A stretch of 64,000 bases of DNA from NCBI GenBank assembly GCA_963573315.1, contig OY752140.1:2976001-3040000 (forward strand), read 5' to 3'. This document shows, one piece after another, positions 31,570 to 43,700 of this stretch. The stretch comes from Entomortierella parvispora (taxonomy: Eukaryota > Mortierellomycota > Mortierellomycetes > Mortierellales > Mortierellaceae). The first letter of the stretch is position 1. Each line of letters starts with the position of its first letter. The translations under genes and the position numbers were made by a program. The notes below the pieces were generated by a model. That model saw only the letters and a list, made by a program, of their open reading frames with translations, ran no database searches and was not told where the DNA came from.

Positions 31570-34500
31570 CTACTCTGCCATAAGCACTTGCACCACCTTC
31601 CCAAGGTCGCCCCCCTCGCGGTCAAAGAGCCCTTCTACCCGTGGATCACTCCAGCCCCAGGATCGAAGCCACGCCAGCTTCTTGATTCGGATCTCCTTCT
31701 CCTGTACCTTGTACCATCCTTCCTTGACCTGTTGATCCACCACCCGTCTCTGCGCCTCGTCGATCCGCTTGACGCCCACAACAAAGCCGCCGCTGATTGG
31801 CTTGTGGTCAGAGACCCTACATTCGCAACGCTTGTAGAACAGCTGTCGGACATGCCGGCCGCGCCAGAGGATGCGATCGCACCAGGCCGGTGTTCGATGC
31901 TTCGATGAGGTATCGTACGTATCCGTACCAGGATCATATTTGTAGGTAGGTGCAAATCGGAGCTCACTCTCATTAAAGACCCGGAGCACAAACTGAGGGT
32001 TCCTGAGCTTTTGTTGCAAAAGTTGGTCGTGCTGATGCAGATACTCCCAATCCTGAGCCTGAACACGCGAGACCGCCTCACTAAACTTGACGTCGATACG
32101 GTAGTTGAGATCGCCCGAGAGGAAACACACCTCATGGTCCATCGCCATCGTTCCGTCGCCAAACCAAAAGACCTCGGGGTGCACAACCTCGGATGAGATG
32201 GCGGGGTTGGGGTGACTGAGCTTTTTGAGTACATTGGCGGCGTCAGTGTTGCGCTGTCGGGTATGAGATTGGCCTGCTGCCAAATGACAGTTGACAAAAG
32301 ATATAGACGTGTCGTCAATGATCAGGCGTGTCGCAATTCCACCCTGTGTCAGAGAAAGTAATACTAGAGTTAGATTTGACCTCGGATTTATCAGTGAGAG
32401 TATCGATTTGACCATAGCTCTTTACCTTGTTTCCATGGTAGCCTTTCAAACCGGTCTTGACCATATCGACATGTGTCCATTCTGTGCGAACGTTGGCCCA
32501 TTCTTGATCTCTTACAAAGACGCAGCTGAAGAGGCCAACAAGATTGGAGCATTCTAGCAGCTTAAAGTTGATACCCAGTGGAGCATAGAGATCGCGGATC
32601 TTGTTGGTCAGATAAATCTGCCAGCGCTTGTACTGTTTGGAAATAGTCTCGGTCTCTGCGCGTTTGGAGCCTTTAAGCAAAGATTCTATGGGCACAATGA
32701 TATGTCAGAATAGAGTTGGCATTCCCATTTCTCACGTAATACAAGTGAAACTTACTGGCTGTCATCTTTTTGCTCTCCAGATCAACAATCTCCTGGAAGC
32801 CGACACTGATAATATCGGGTGGTCCTTCCTGATCCATACTCGTAAGCCAGGATTCAAAGAGGCGCCTGTCTGATCCGCCATTGACATCCTGAGCTGCGGG
32901 TTTAGACGCGTCAATGTTCCACGAACAAATAAGAACCTTGAGATCTCGCCATTGGCAGTATTCCTTGCTCCGGTCAATCATGCCCTTGGCTATTACGAGG
33001 AAAAGAAGGGGACAAAATTACGGCTGGGTCAGAAACAGAGAAAAGGAAAGAAAGAGAGAGAGAGAGTCATCAAGATTGGCAGGCACAACATTTCAGTAGT
33101 ATTCTTACTTAAACGATCTTTGGCCATAAGACCATCCCAGATTTTGATTTCGCCATTCTCGGCACAGCTTCCCACCTGATGTCTGGATCCAAGTATAAGT
33201 CCTTCTTCGTCCAATTGCAGTATGGCTACACCCGAATCTTTGTGCGCCTGCCAGTCCTTCATGACCACTGGTATCTCAGGACGCAGATCAAGAACGTAGA
33301 TTTTTCCTGTCGCGAATCCAGCCCAGAGGTATGAACCAACGCCCAACAACGACATGATCCTGTAGGCATGCACATTGACTATCCGGATCTTTTCACGCGT
33401 CTCAATGGACCAGATAATGACCTTGCCATCCTCGTGTCCTGAAAAAACTTGGCCGCTTCCAGCAATGGTGGCAAGGCAAGTCAAAGGCCCAATGCCATAG
33501 GGTATATCCATTGTGGAAGCCGGGACCTTTGGTCGACCGTTATCGGGTCCAACACGAGCCACATTAATCCTTAATCCATCGGATGACCAGAGCATGTCGT
33601 GAACAGCAATGGCGCATACTTGCTTTGGTTGAATTGTCAAAGATAGGAGCGGCGACTGGATCGTAGGTCTACCCAGCATAGTATCCTCTGCCCAAACAAA
33701 GACCGATCCAGTGTCATCCACGGTCCAGACCTGACCCTTGCACCGGATAATATGAGTAATGCATCCTCCTTTGTGGGTGGCACGCTTCTTTTCCACGACC
33801 TCCCTCGTCCGCGTGTCGATGACTTGAAGAGAACCTTCACTCCATCCTGCCCAAAGGTACTGTCCAAGCGCCTCTGGTCTTCGACTTTGGGTAAAGAGCA
33901 GGGCTGTCGGTTTCATATCCTTCTCATGACCATACGACGAAATATTCTCGCCTGTGAACAGAGAGTAGACCCGAATGTTGGATGTGGCGGTGGCGACCTG
34001 CTCATTGGAAATTGTAAAAGTGCGAACACCGTGAGACTTTTGTCCAATGTCATGAATGCCAATGACGTCCGAGAACAGAGGTAACCGTCTGTTGGAGCGT
34101 GAATAATCAGGGAAAACACCATCAGAGGGTGAAGGTCCAGATCCTCCCACTGGCTGGGTCGGGTAGTTGTCAGCATCCATTGCACCTGCTTGTCCTAGTG
34201 ATAAGAGCGATCCCTGGTCCTGGGGTGGCTGAGGCCGTCTTCTGACGGACGGCTTTGGAGGAAGTGCGGGCGCGATATCCTGATCCGACATTGATCCGCC
34301 CATGGGCCGAACCGGAGTCGACTGGGGAGGAGGCCGCCTGGACGGTAAGGAGGGCGGGGTCGGGGAGGGTGGATCCATGAATGTCCTTGCTCGTGTTGGC
34401 CTTGGAGAAGCATCTACAAAGTTGACAAAAGGGTTCGTCAAGGAGGTATGGAACTCTTCTGCTTCGTCATAATCCTTATCGGAATCGTCGCTTGTCTCGT

Positions 34501-35956
34501 CCGAGTCTGACTGCGAATCACTCAGCTCCATCTGCGCGAATCCTCGCTCAGTTCCGGGGCTCGTGGCAGCAGCAAAGGGGGCTGAGGAGGCAGAGGTGGA
34601 AAAGATGCGCTTCGGGGTATTATGGGGGGAGAGATTATCGTAAGCGTGCTGTGGCGCGGTCAAGTTGCGGAAACGTGTCGAGTTGGAGGCCATTCCTGAC
34701 TCGCCCGGAGAGGTAAAGAAGGGAGAAGGGCCTCGGGACTGCTGCTGAGGGGTGGAGGGCAAGGAGAGCTGGACACTGGACCGGCGCGGTGGAGGAGGCA
34801 CGGGCTGCGCGGGCGAGGCCTGGGCAAGACCTTGGGGCGGGGTGGGAGGCACCATGGAGTGTCGATTCTGACGCGGGGTCGAGGGGATTTGTGACGCCTG
34901 CGCGGGAGCAGGCAAGCCAGCCAGAGGCGACCTGGACCGTTGCGGCAAGGCCGGGGCCGCGCTAGGCGGAGGCAGTGGAGGCGGAGGGGAACTAGCAGCA
35001 TTGGCACGCGGACTAGGGGAGAATGCGCCGATGGAAGAGGAAGGGACAGGTGCCTGAAGCGAGGGCGAGGCCGGGGCCGTGGACGCTTGGAGCCGCGCGG
35101 TGAGGAGCGAGGATTGATTATGGGCTCTTGGCGGATACGGCGGCGAGGTTGCAGCGATGGCAACGGGTGGCGAGGGCGTTGGTAGCGAGGCGATATTGCT
35201 TGGATCGCTGAAGGGATTGAGTGCCGGTTCCTGGCCAGAGGACGATTCCTGTTCTGCAGGCTGTGCAGGGCTGCTTGTATGTTGCTGTTGCTGTTGCATG
35301 AGCAGCTGTTGCTTCGCGGCAATGGAAGACGAGGCGGCTACAGGCGTAAACGTCGCAGAGCCAGACGGGCGCAGGTGAGAGGGAGAGATTGGAATGGTCT
35401 GGCTCCGGAGGAGGTGTGGATGCAGGTGGGCCAGTGCAGGTGATGATGTCGATCTGTTTGTAGTACCAGTTGATGCAACGCCCTGTCCTGGTGCTTGACC
35501 CTCACCGTGGGATGGCGGGAACGTTGGAATGTGGGTGGAGGAAGGCGACGTTGCAGACGAAGGAGGAGCAGAGACGGACGAGTATCCGTTGTGGCTATGT
35601 GTGGATGCAAAGGTGGGTCTAGGTGCGGGAACGGGTGCTGGTGACGACGAGGAGGAGGAGGACGCGAATGAGTTGACGGCCGTGGCGGCAATGGCAGCGG
35701 CAGCAAGACTGATGGGCTTGCGCGGGGGCAACGGCGAGGCGAGTGAGCTGGGCTTTGGAGGAGGAGACGGAGCAGGAGCTCGCCCGCCAAGGGCAGGAGG
35801 AGGGGCTAGGGGGGCATTATGGACGGGCACCGGCTGTGAAGGTGTCGGGGAGGTGGAGGGAAGGATCACGGTCGAGCGTCGTGATGGAGGAGGAGGAGGC
35901 TTGTTGATGATGGAGGAGCTGTTGCTGGCGTTGGTGTTGTTGTTGTTGGAGTCCAT
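31570..35956 (-). CDS. WD40-repeat inositol polyphosphate 5-phosphatase
   Basis: Removes the 5-phosphate of phosphoinositides/inositol phosphates. Exons 35956-33109, 32989-32756, 32685-32426 and 32343-31570, 1371 residues. Residues 1-640 are Pro/Ser/Ala-rich and disordered, with many PxxP motifs (PPPPSRRST, PALPPKPSVRRRP) suited to SH3 partners. Residues about 640-945 form WD40 blades (LWAGWSEGSLQVIDTRT, VFSGHEDGKVIIWSIETREK, IKIWDGL). The catalytic domain follows, with all signature motifs: KVLICSWNIDASKP, ISVGFQEIV, GNKGGIATRLIID, LSGDLNYRID, TPAWCDRIL and RVSDHKP. No C-terminal membrane anchor or RhoGAP domain. The WD40-plus-5-phosphatase layout resembles plant FRA3-type enzymes and some fungal homologues rather than OCRL or synaptojanin. 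Confidence 0.93.
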
Positions 35957-36609
35957 GAAGGGCGATTAGGTTAAGGACGGATGCAGCAGAATCAAATGAG
36001 CGGATGGAGGGGATAGTGGGATGAGAACAAGATGTATAAGAAGAAAAGAAGAAAAGAGATGGATGGAGCAACGGACAGGCAGGCTATAGCAGAAATGAAT
36101 AGATGGATGGAAGGATCGAAAGATGGAAAGGGCCTCTGCAGGCAGTTTTGATGAAGAAGAGAAGGGAAGGGCGGGAAAGAAGAAAAAAGAGCGCGTGGGT
36201 GCAACCAAGGAAAGAAAGAATGAAAGAAGGGGATGGATGGATGGATGGATTGCAGTCAGTCAGGGAGTGCTTGTCACATCCCATGAATCAATACATGTCG
36301 CATGCATCATGCAGTGGCACAACACGCCCTTTCACACTCGCACACTCGCACTGCACACTCTGACACTGTGCACTCACTGGAGGGAAAGAAGGGCGCTCTG
36401 TTCCTGGCTCGCCGCCTCTTTTCTCTCTCACCTTTTTTCTCTCTCTCTCTCTCTTGCCCCTTTTCCCTCTCTTCACTCTCCATCGCACACTTGCACACTC
36501 ACCCTCCATCCCATCATCCCATCCTCTCTCATTCATCCACTTCCTCTCATTCCCCTTCTTTTATTCCCCTTCTCTGTCCACTCTGTCCATCCCGCCCCGC
36601 TCAAGCAGG
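35957..36609. promoter_or_regulatory. divergent promoter, 5-phosphatase / F-box-WD40
   Basis: 653 nt between two start codons. Contains (GGAT)n near 36232-36250, CACACTCGCACTCTGACACTGTGCACTC tandem-like sequence at 36335-36377, and CT-runs at 36417-36480. The frame of the plus-strand gene stays open upstream to 36454, but that extension is compositional. Confidence 0.4.
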
Positions 36610-39600
36610 ATGGATTCCACTTCCTCCTCCTCTTCCTCTTTGTCCTCTTCTTCCTCCTCTTTGTCCTCTTCCTCCTTTTCTTCAAGCCCGCGCCATCCCT
36701 CGCATGACCACGACCAGAGTCCATCATCCTCTTCTGCTTCTTCATCCTCCTCCTCCTTCTCCTCCTCCTCCTCCTCCTCCTCCTCTCCTTCCTCCCCTTC
36801 TTCTTCACCCACATACCCATCTCCGGCTCCCTCACCCAGGCCTGGCCTCCGTCTCTCTCTCAATATCACCTCGCATTCGCCTTCCTCCTCTGCGTCCTTG
36901 ACCCTCTCCTCTCCCCGATCGTTTGCTCCCACAAACTCTTCACTCCCCACTCGTCCCCGTTCTCCCAACACCTCCAACTCTTCATCGTCGTCGTCTTCGT
37001 ACTTTAGCAAACCCCCCTCGAACAGTAGTCGGAGCAACTCCACTTCTTCCGCCTGCTCTTCTTCCTCTTTGTCATCCACCACCGGTCGTCGTTTCTCCAA
37101 AGACCTCCTGGACCACGACCAGCCCGCGTGCTGTCCTCACTGCCTTGCTCCTTCCGTGTCGCCTTTGCCGCTTCAACGGCCCAACTCTATGATGCCGACC
37201 GGTCGAATGTCCTCGTTCGCACCACCCTCGCCAGAAGATACCATCGGCACCATAGATGAGCTGGACTGGACTCGTCCTCCCCGCAACGCCATCGCTGGCG
37301 ATTCTTCACCACGCAAGGCAGCCACAGCTTCAGCTACAACATCAAAGGAAACGGCCGCCTTTCTCCTTCAAGCCTTCCAGACCTTGGATCCGTCAACGCA
37401 ACTGAACTTGCTGAGTGAACTAATCAACAACCACTGCAGCACCTCCCAGCTCACCTTTCTTTCCAACGTGATTGCCCCCAAACTCAAAAGGGACTTTCTA
37501 AAGGATCTGCCGTTGGAGCTGGCCCACCACATCCTTTCCTTCGTTGACGACCCAAGATCGCTTGCCAGGGTGGGTCAAGTCTCCAGGTTCTGGCATCAAT
37601 TGGTAGAGACAGAGGACTGGGTCTGGCGGACACAATGTATTCGAATGTTTGGGCCAACGTCCTGCTCGTCTCTGCCGAGTCCCAAGGCCCAACTGGCCCT
37701 GCGTCGATCCTATCTCTTTACAACAAGTCCGACCTCGTTGGATGTGGTTTCAAACACGCTCAAGGCTCTGTCGCGTCGATCTTCGTCCAACAATGCCTCA
37801 TCGGCCGGCTCTTCCTCCTCCTCCAACTCTGCGAGCTCCAGCAATGCATCTTCGACAACAACCTCGCCGACCTGGCGTGCTGCAAAAGAGCTTCCTATTT
37901 TGAGCGGATCAAGTCGACCGGTGTCATCAACAACGACAACTGCTGCAAGTACGACATCCACCACCGTGACAACAACCACAGGAAGAGTGACAGGACCAGG
38001 TGCAGGTGGTGCAGGTGCAGTTGTGACACCAACTCTGTCGAGCTCAAACGCTTCGACCACAACAGTTCTGTCATCCATGCTGCTTGCCAATCAGGGCTCT
38101 CTTGCGTCTCCGTCTTCTTCTACTCTCCCTCCTCCCCACCACCACTCTCGCAGCGTGGTGGCTGCATCGGGAGCGTGCAGCATCGGTATCGGACTCGGGG
38201 CAGCAGGATCGGGTTCAGGAGTTGGATCGTCTTTCGGGACTATGCCCGTAACCAACACGACATCATCAACGACATGCTCAGACAAGAGACTGTCCAAGCA
38301 TCTGCAGAGGTCAGGGTCCTCAGCAACCGCTAGTAGTAGTAGCAGTGGCAGTGGCAGTGGGCCTAGTCACAGCGAGACCGTTGGATCGGATGTGTTGGCC
38401 GCGGAGGTTGAACAAGAAGGACGCTTATTTAGTGGACAACGGGATCAAATTGGTCGAACAAGAGGGCAAAAGGACGAATTTGCACTAGCACCCACAACCA
38501 CAACAGCGGTCGGATCAGGGGTTTCATCGTCCAGACAGCTTGGTGAGCGTGCACGGTCGACAGTAACAGCATCACCTGCAACCTCTGGGAATCCTGCCTT
38601 GGTGTCGAATGCGACGCCCACATCTGGAATACTGCCAACAACACCACCATTATCCAGCTCTGCAATCGCGCAATCGCTCTTGTCGCTATCCACAGCTGGA
38701 TCCACTCTTTTAGCATCGGCTGCTACTGCTAATCCTTTGTCGTCATCATCCCCTGTGTCGGTGGTGTCTCCGACGTCGTTGCTTATTCCGACAGCTTCAG
38801 CGTCTTCGTCCTACAAAGCTTATTTCAAGAGACGGTTCATGATTGACCGGAATTGGATCTCGGGCGACCATACTCTGATCTCTTACACAACTCCAGAATC
38901 TGGTGTGGTTACATCCCTGCAGTTTGACCATCATCATATCGTGGTTGGATGTGACAACTCGAGGATCCAGATTTTTGAGACGACGACAGGTCGCTTGGTC
39001 AGGACATTACAGGGACATTTAGGCGGGGTGTGGGCACTGGAGTTTGTGAAGGGCGTTGTAGATGTGAATGCACCCTTCCCCTCTAGCGGCCCTGGAGATA
39101 AGATCCTGGTGTCTGGTGGTTGCGACCGGTAAGCCTTTTTTCTTGTTGTTTCTTTAGCGTTCTTTTTTTTTTTTTTTTTTTTCTTCTTTTGTCAATGATG
39201 TCACAGATTCCAGATGCCAACTAAATTTATACCCTCTTTTTATTCAACTCAATTTTTTTTCCTTTTCTTTTGCAGCGATGTTCGTGTTTGGGACATGAAC
39301 ACGGGTGTCTGTCGCAAAGTGATGTCAGGCCACACAGGCACGATCCGCTGTCTGAAGTTGCACAAGCTGGATCTCGCGGCCTCCATGCAGTCTTCTTCAT
39401 CTTCAGCCCACTCACCGACCATGAACACTGGAACTCAATACCTAGCCATCACTGGATCCAGGGACGCGACACTTCGGGTATGGGATATCCAAACTGGTCA
39501 GCTCAAGCACTTGCTTCAGGGTCATCGCAGTCCAGTACGATGTATCGAGATCCATGGCGACTTGTTGGCGTCAGGATCGTACGACTGCACTGCCCGTGTC

Positions 39601-40371
39601 TGGAACCTGGTGACCGGAGAGTGTCTTTTGGTGCTAAAGGGTCATTTCCAACAGATTTATTCTATTGCCTTCAATGAGGAGTACATCATCACAGGATCTT
39701 TGGACTCGACTTGCAGGCTCTGGTCTCCTCTCACAGGGGCCTGTCTTGCCACGTTGCAGGGACACACTCAATTGGTCGGACAGTTGCAGCTCTCTGGTGA
39801 TGCATTGATGACAGGCGGTGGGGATGGATTCATGTACCTTTGGAACCTCAAGACGTTTGAATGTCAGTATCGGGCCCAGGCCCATGACCTTTCCGTGACC
39901 AGTCTTTGTTTTGATTCCAAGAGGATTGTCACGGGTGGAAACGATGGCGCGGTCAAATTGTGGGACCGACCCACAGGGAAATTCATTCGACTGCTGACAA
40001 GGACCGACGCCGTGATCTGGAGAGTGGCGATCTGCGAGGAGCGGGTCGTGATTTGTATGAAGAAAAATGGACGTACTGCCATGGAGGTCATGTGCTTTGA
40101 CTCGGAGGCACCCCTCTTGGGCTCACCTGGCTCCTCTTCTTCTTCCCCCTCCTCGACCTTGCCCTTGTCTTCACCTGGATTCGGTGGCGGTGGTATAGCA
40201 GCAGGACCTTCTTCTTCTTCTTCTTCTTCTTCAACTCCGTCCATGTATTCTTTGGCAACTTCGATCCAGGATCATCAACCACCACCACCACCACCACCAC
40301 TACCGCTACAATCGCAAGATACCCCCACAGATCAGTTGCCACAGTGGACATTAGATTTAGAGGGCATCTAG
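36610..40371 (+). CDS. F-box/WD40 protein, Cdc4/Fbw7-like substrate receptor
   Basis: SCF ubiquitin-ligase substrate adaptor. Two exons, 36610-39128 and 39276-40371, 1204 residues. Residues 1-200 are almost pure Ser/Pro tracts from (TCC)n sequence. A dimerisation-like helical segment (FLLQAFQTLDPSTQLNLLSEL, about 255-290) precedes the F-box (FLKDLPLELAHHILSFV, about 296-342). A long Ser/Thr-rich spacer follows (about 370-735). Then YFKRRFMIDRNWISGDH leads into WD40 blades from about 755 to 1105 (LQGHLGGVWALEF, VRVWDMNTGVC, SGHTGTIRCLKL, ATLRVWDIQTGQ, GSYDCTARVWNL, GSLDSTCRLWSPLTGA, GGNDGAVKLWDRPTGK). This domain order is that of Cdc4/Pop1/Fbw7. The large spacer is unlike those proteins. Start chosen at 36610, where low-complexity coding begins. 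Confidence 0.9.
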
Positions 40372-40781
40372 GCTCTACAAGTATTATTTTATGTAGACTA
40401 TGCCTGGTTTTCTCTTCCCTGTAAATAAAAAAAAATGCCCTGTAGCTCTTCCCAGATCTTACAATAGTACAGTAGACAACAGGCCTTTGAGCTTAGGAGT
40501 ATCCTTCTTAGGAGTATCCTTGGTAGGCAGCTTTCAAATACCCTTTCCATGGCCTCTTAGGTGCTTTGAAAAACACCATCGTTCGGTAAACTATTTCAAG
40601 GGAACAGAGGCCCAAGGTCGTTCCATAGCAAGATCGGCCCAGTTGGCACAATGTCACTGCAGGGCAGACATCAACCTTCTGATGGTGGTCTTCTGTGTTG
40701 GAGGGAGAGAAGGAGTTTCCATTTATTATTTTATGAATGATAGTCGTTACCAAAGAATCGTTTGCGTAATAAAGGCAGTGA
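40372..40781. other. 410-nt convergent intergenic region
   Basis: Between the 3' ends of the F-box/WD40 gene and the CLEC16A gene. TTAGGAGTATCCTT occurs twice in tandem (about 40494-40521). No gene seen. Confidence 0.5.
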
Positions 40782-43700
40782 TCATAAAAGTCCGAGGGTC
40801 GCCAAAATCTTTTGGACATTCTCGTCCACCTCGTAGGTCGGATAGCCTGGATCCAAAATACTCTTGAATCCGTCCACTCCCTCTCCTTCCTCCGTTTCTT
40901 CCTCTCCTTCTTCATCTCCAAGACCTCCTGCTTTCTTCTTGGACAAAGCTGTCGTTTCCAAAACATCCTCCTTGAGTGTCATCTGGTCTTCGCTGGTTCT
41001 GGCATTCGAGATGGATCCACCCCCTGTGGATCGAATACCGGCAGAGGTCGCCTCTCCCACTCCGCCACGCCCAGAGTGAGAAGTCGACGAGCTCGAATTT
41101 GAACCAGATCGTTGCATTGGCGCCGTTATTCTTTCTCCATCCGCCCCCATCATCATCATCATCGACCCTGAGGGTTTGTTCAGCGAGATGACCGAGGATG
41201 CAGCAGAATTCACATCCGAGGGCGGACGATAAAAGCCTTTGTGGGGTACCGCATCATTCACGCTCAAGGAGGAAGAAGTCACGGCACTGTTGCTATTGCT
41301 GGTCCGAAATAAGGGGTTGGCAGCTGCCAAGGGATCCACGACAGACTTCTTGATCCGTGCGCTGCTCTTTCGGAAGGCCTCGCTCACAGACGCACTGAGA
41401 GGATCCAAGTGCAATGACAACATTTCATTAATAGATGTGGCTCCTCCACTCCCACTGGCGGCTCCAGAGCCACCCTCATGACTGGCTTGGTGTTGATTGT
41501 TGTGAGCGGCCGAGGCGGCTTCGAGTGCTGCTGTCGCCGTCAAGAGTGTTCGAGAACCGGACGCTGCACCCGCTGCGGGTTGAGAGAATGTTCCCGAAGC
41601 CACAGCGTTCGGTACTGGAGATGAGGTCATGGAGGACAGGGACGAGGTCGAAGAGGAGGCTGAAGGCGAAGCCGATGTGTCTGCAGAATGGACTGCTGTG
41701 GAAGGCGAAGAGGCCGCCGAGACGAGTGCCAGAGGACCTTCAACTCCAACGGTAGGCAAGGAAGTATTGGCAATTGGATCAAGAAGACTGGCAATCGCTG
41801 TCGTCGTAGCTGTGGTTGCCAGGGCCTTTTGCAATCCTTTATGGGCCGAGACTACAGCGCTCGCAGAGCCTGCCAGGAGGTCACTGGGTCGTCTCTCGAG
41901 TGGGGTTGGCGTCAGCGTGCCATTGATCAAAAGATTTGACGAACCAAGGTTGACAGCAGCTATTCCTGGCTTTGCAGAGACGGATGTAGTTGTGACAGTA
42001 GGCGGAAGCGGTGATCCAACAAGTCCTGTCGCTGGGCTAGCAGCTTTGCGGCAGAGAAGTTGACGACATTGGATCAAGAGATGCAGCCATTTGATATACC
42101 GAATCACCATGGCTTCCAGCCGGAGTTCCATTGAAGGTTTTGCAAGTACCTGACCTGAATGACTCCCGGGCTTATCTCCTGCCATCAATGCCGCTGTCGA
42201 GGATGAGATATCTGCGGCAGATTTTTCACCGGTAAAAGTAGTTGCGCCTTGCATCTTGACTTTGATTTTGGTCCGCATCCGATTGCGTCTACTTTGTCTT
42301 CCAGACGCGCTCGTAGAACCTGAGCTAAGTGGCGGGGTGCTGTCTTCGTGTTCTCTTTGAGCCTTGTCTTGCTCATGAAGAATATCTTGTTTCTCGTCAC
42401 TCATGTCTGTGTATTCGGGATCAAGGTCAAACAAGGCTATCAACTCCTGACTTGGATCAAGGTCCAGTTCTTTGTCCAGGTCTCTGTCAGGGCCGTAGAT
42501 AATCGAGGACTCAGAGATGATATGTACAATCTGCCGCTCAATACCCACTTGAACCAAAAACAAAAAAAATACCATTAGTACGGCTGTCAATATTCATTTA
42601 AAGAACAAAGTGCTGGTACACTTACAGGACGATTCGCTCAGAGCCCTCTCCACGCGACCTGTCAGCAAGCCAAGGGGCTGTTTCAAACCACTCCCAATTC
42701 CTCCTTGCCGCATCTTCATCTTTTCCAACCGCCGAATTCCTTTTTGAACACGTCCTCGGAATTGCGCTTCCGCCAGGGCCAGCCTGTTCAGTCGCACTTC
42801 TCCCAATTGATTCTCGATTGCGGATGATGATAGTGACGACGCTGACGATGCTCCACTGTTGTGAGTGGCACCACCATTTGAGTGGTCTTTGTTGTCCTTG
42901 GCAGGTCCGACCTTGGTCGACACAAACTCTATTAACAGCTCGGCCGCCATCTGGATTGTATACATCCTGAACCGGTGTGCCCCTGATTCCGGTCGGCCAC
43001 AGAGGATATCAAACAGTCGACCAATCAATTCTTCTCTATTCTGGACCACAAATTTGGGTGGCACCACTTTAGTCGACTCCAAGATTGTCTCCAGTACCTC
43101 CGTGCTGGCCTCAGGCGCGGGTCGAGGTGGGAGTGGAGGAGGGATATTCGAGTCCAACTCATCTCCCCGATGAAGGGCTACCCCACTTCCGTCATCGTGG
43201 TCATCTTCATCTGTAGATGGATAAATATCAATCAAGGCACGGTCTGCTTTGGATGTACTGACAGGTTTTAACTCCTGTTCCACTTGTGAGGACTCTGCGA
43301 CGCCTCTAGACCTTATAAACTCGTCACTTGTCCTCGGGATGATAGGTGCCAAGATAGAAGAAGCTTTGCTGCCTCTACGTCGACTCGATCTCGGTTTAGA
43401 TTGCCGAAATGTCTCTCCATCCGCAGAATTATTCCTGGACATGGAGCCCGCCGATGGAAAACCAGTTGTGGTGGGAAGGCTAGTCGAAAGCACAGACTTT
43501 TTTGACGAGGTTGGGGGTGAGGGATGACGAGTGACCTCGGATGCTAAAAGTTCTTCTGTCTCTCTAGACTCTTGATCATCCTCTTCTGTTTCAAAGAGGG
43601 GCGATTCTGTCCTGGACCTCATCCTTGCTGCTGATCCTGCAGGCCCAAAGAGACTGCCTGTGATTGAAGTCGGCATATTTTGTCCTGGAGAGGGGTGCCA

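Noticed and set aside
34660-35790. Arg/Pro-rich minus-strand frames and Gly/Arg plus-strand frames
   Set aside because: Alternative readings of the proline-rich arm of the 5-phosphatase; no independent signals.
36302-37100. Long frames on both strands over the (TCC)n region
   Set aside because: Ser/Pro versus Glu/Arg readings of a trinucleotide-rich coding tract; only the frame continuing into the F-box is kept.
37635-38333. 232-codon plus-strand frame inside the F-box/WD40 gene
   Set aside because: A +1 shadow of the Ser/Thr-rich spacer; the parent frame is continuous from F-box to WD40.
40400-40867. 155-codon plus-strand frame between two convergent genes
   Set aside because: No motif, overlaps the 3' end of CLEC16A, and lacks coding character.
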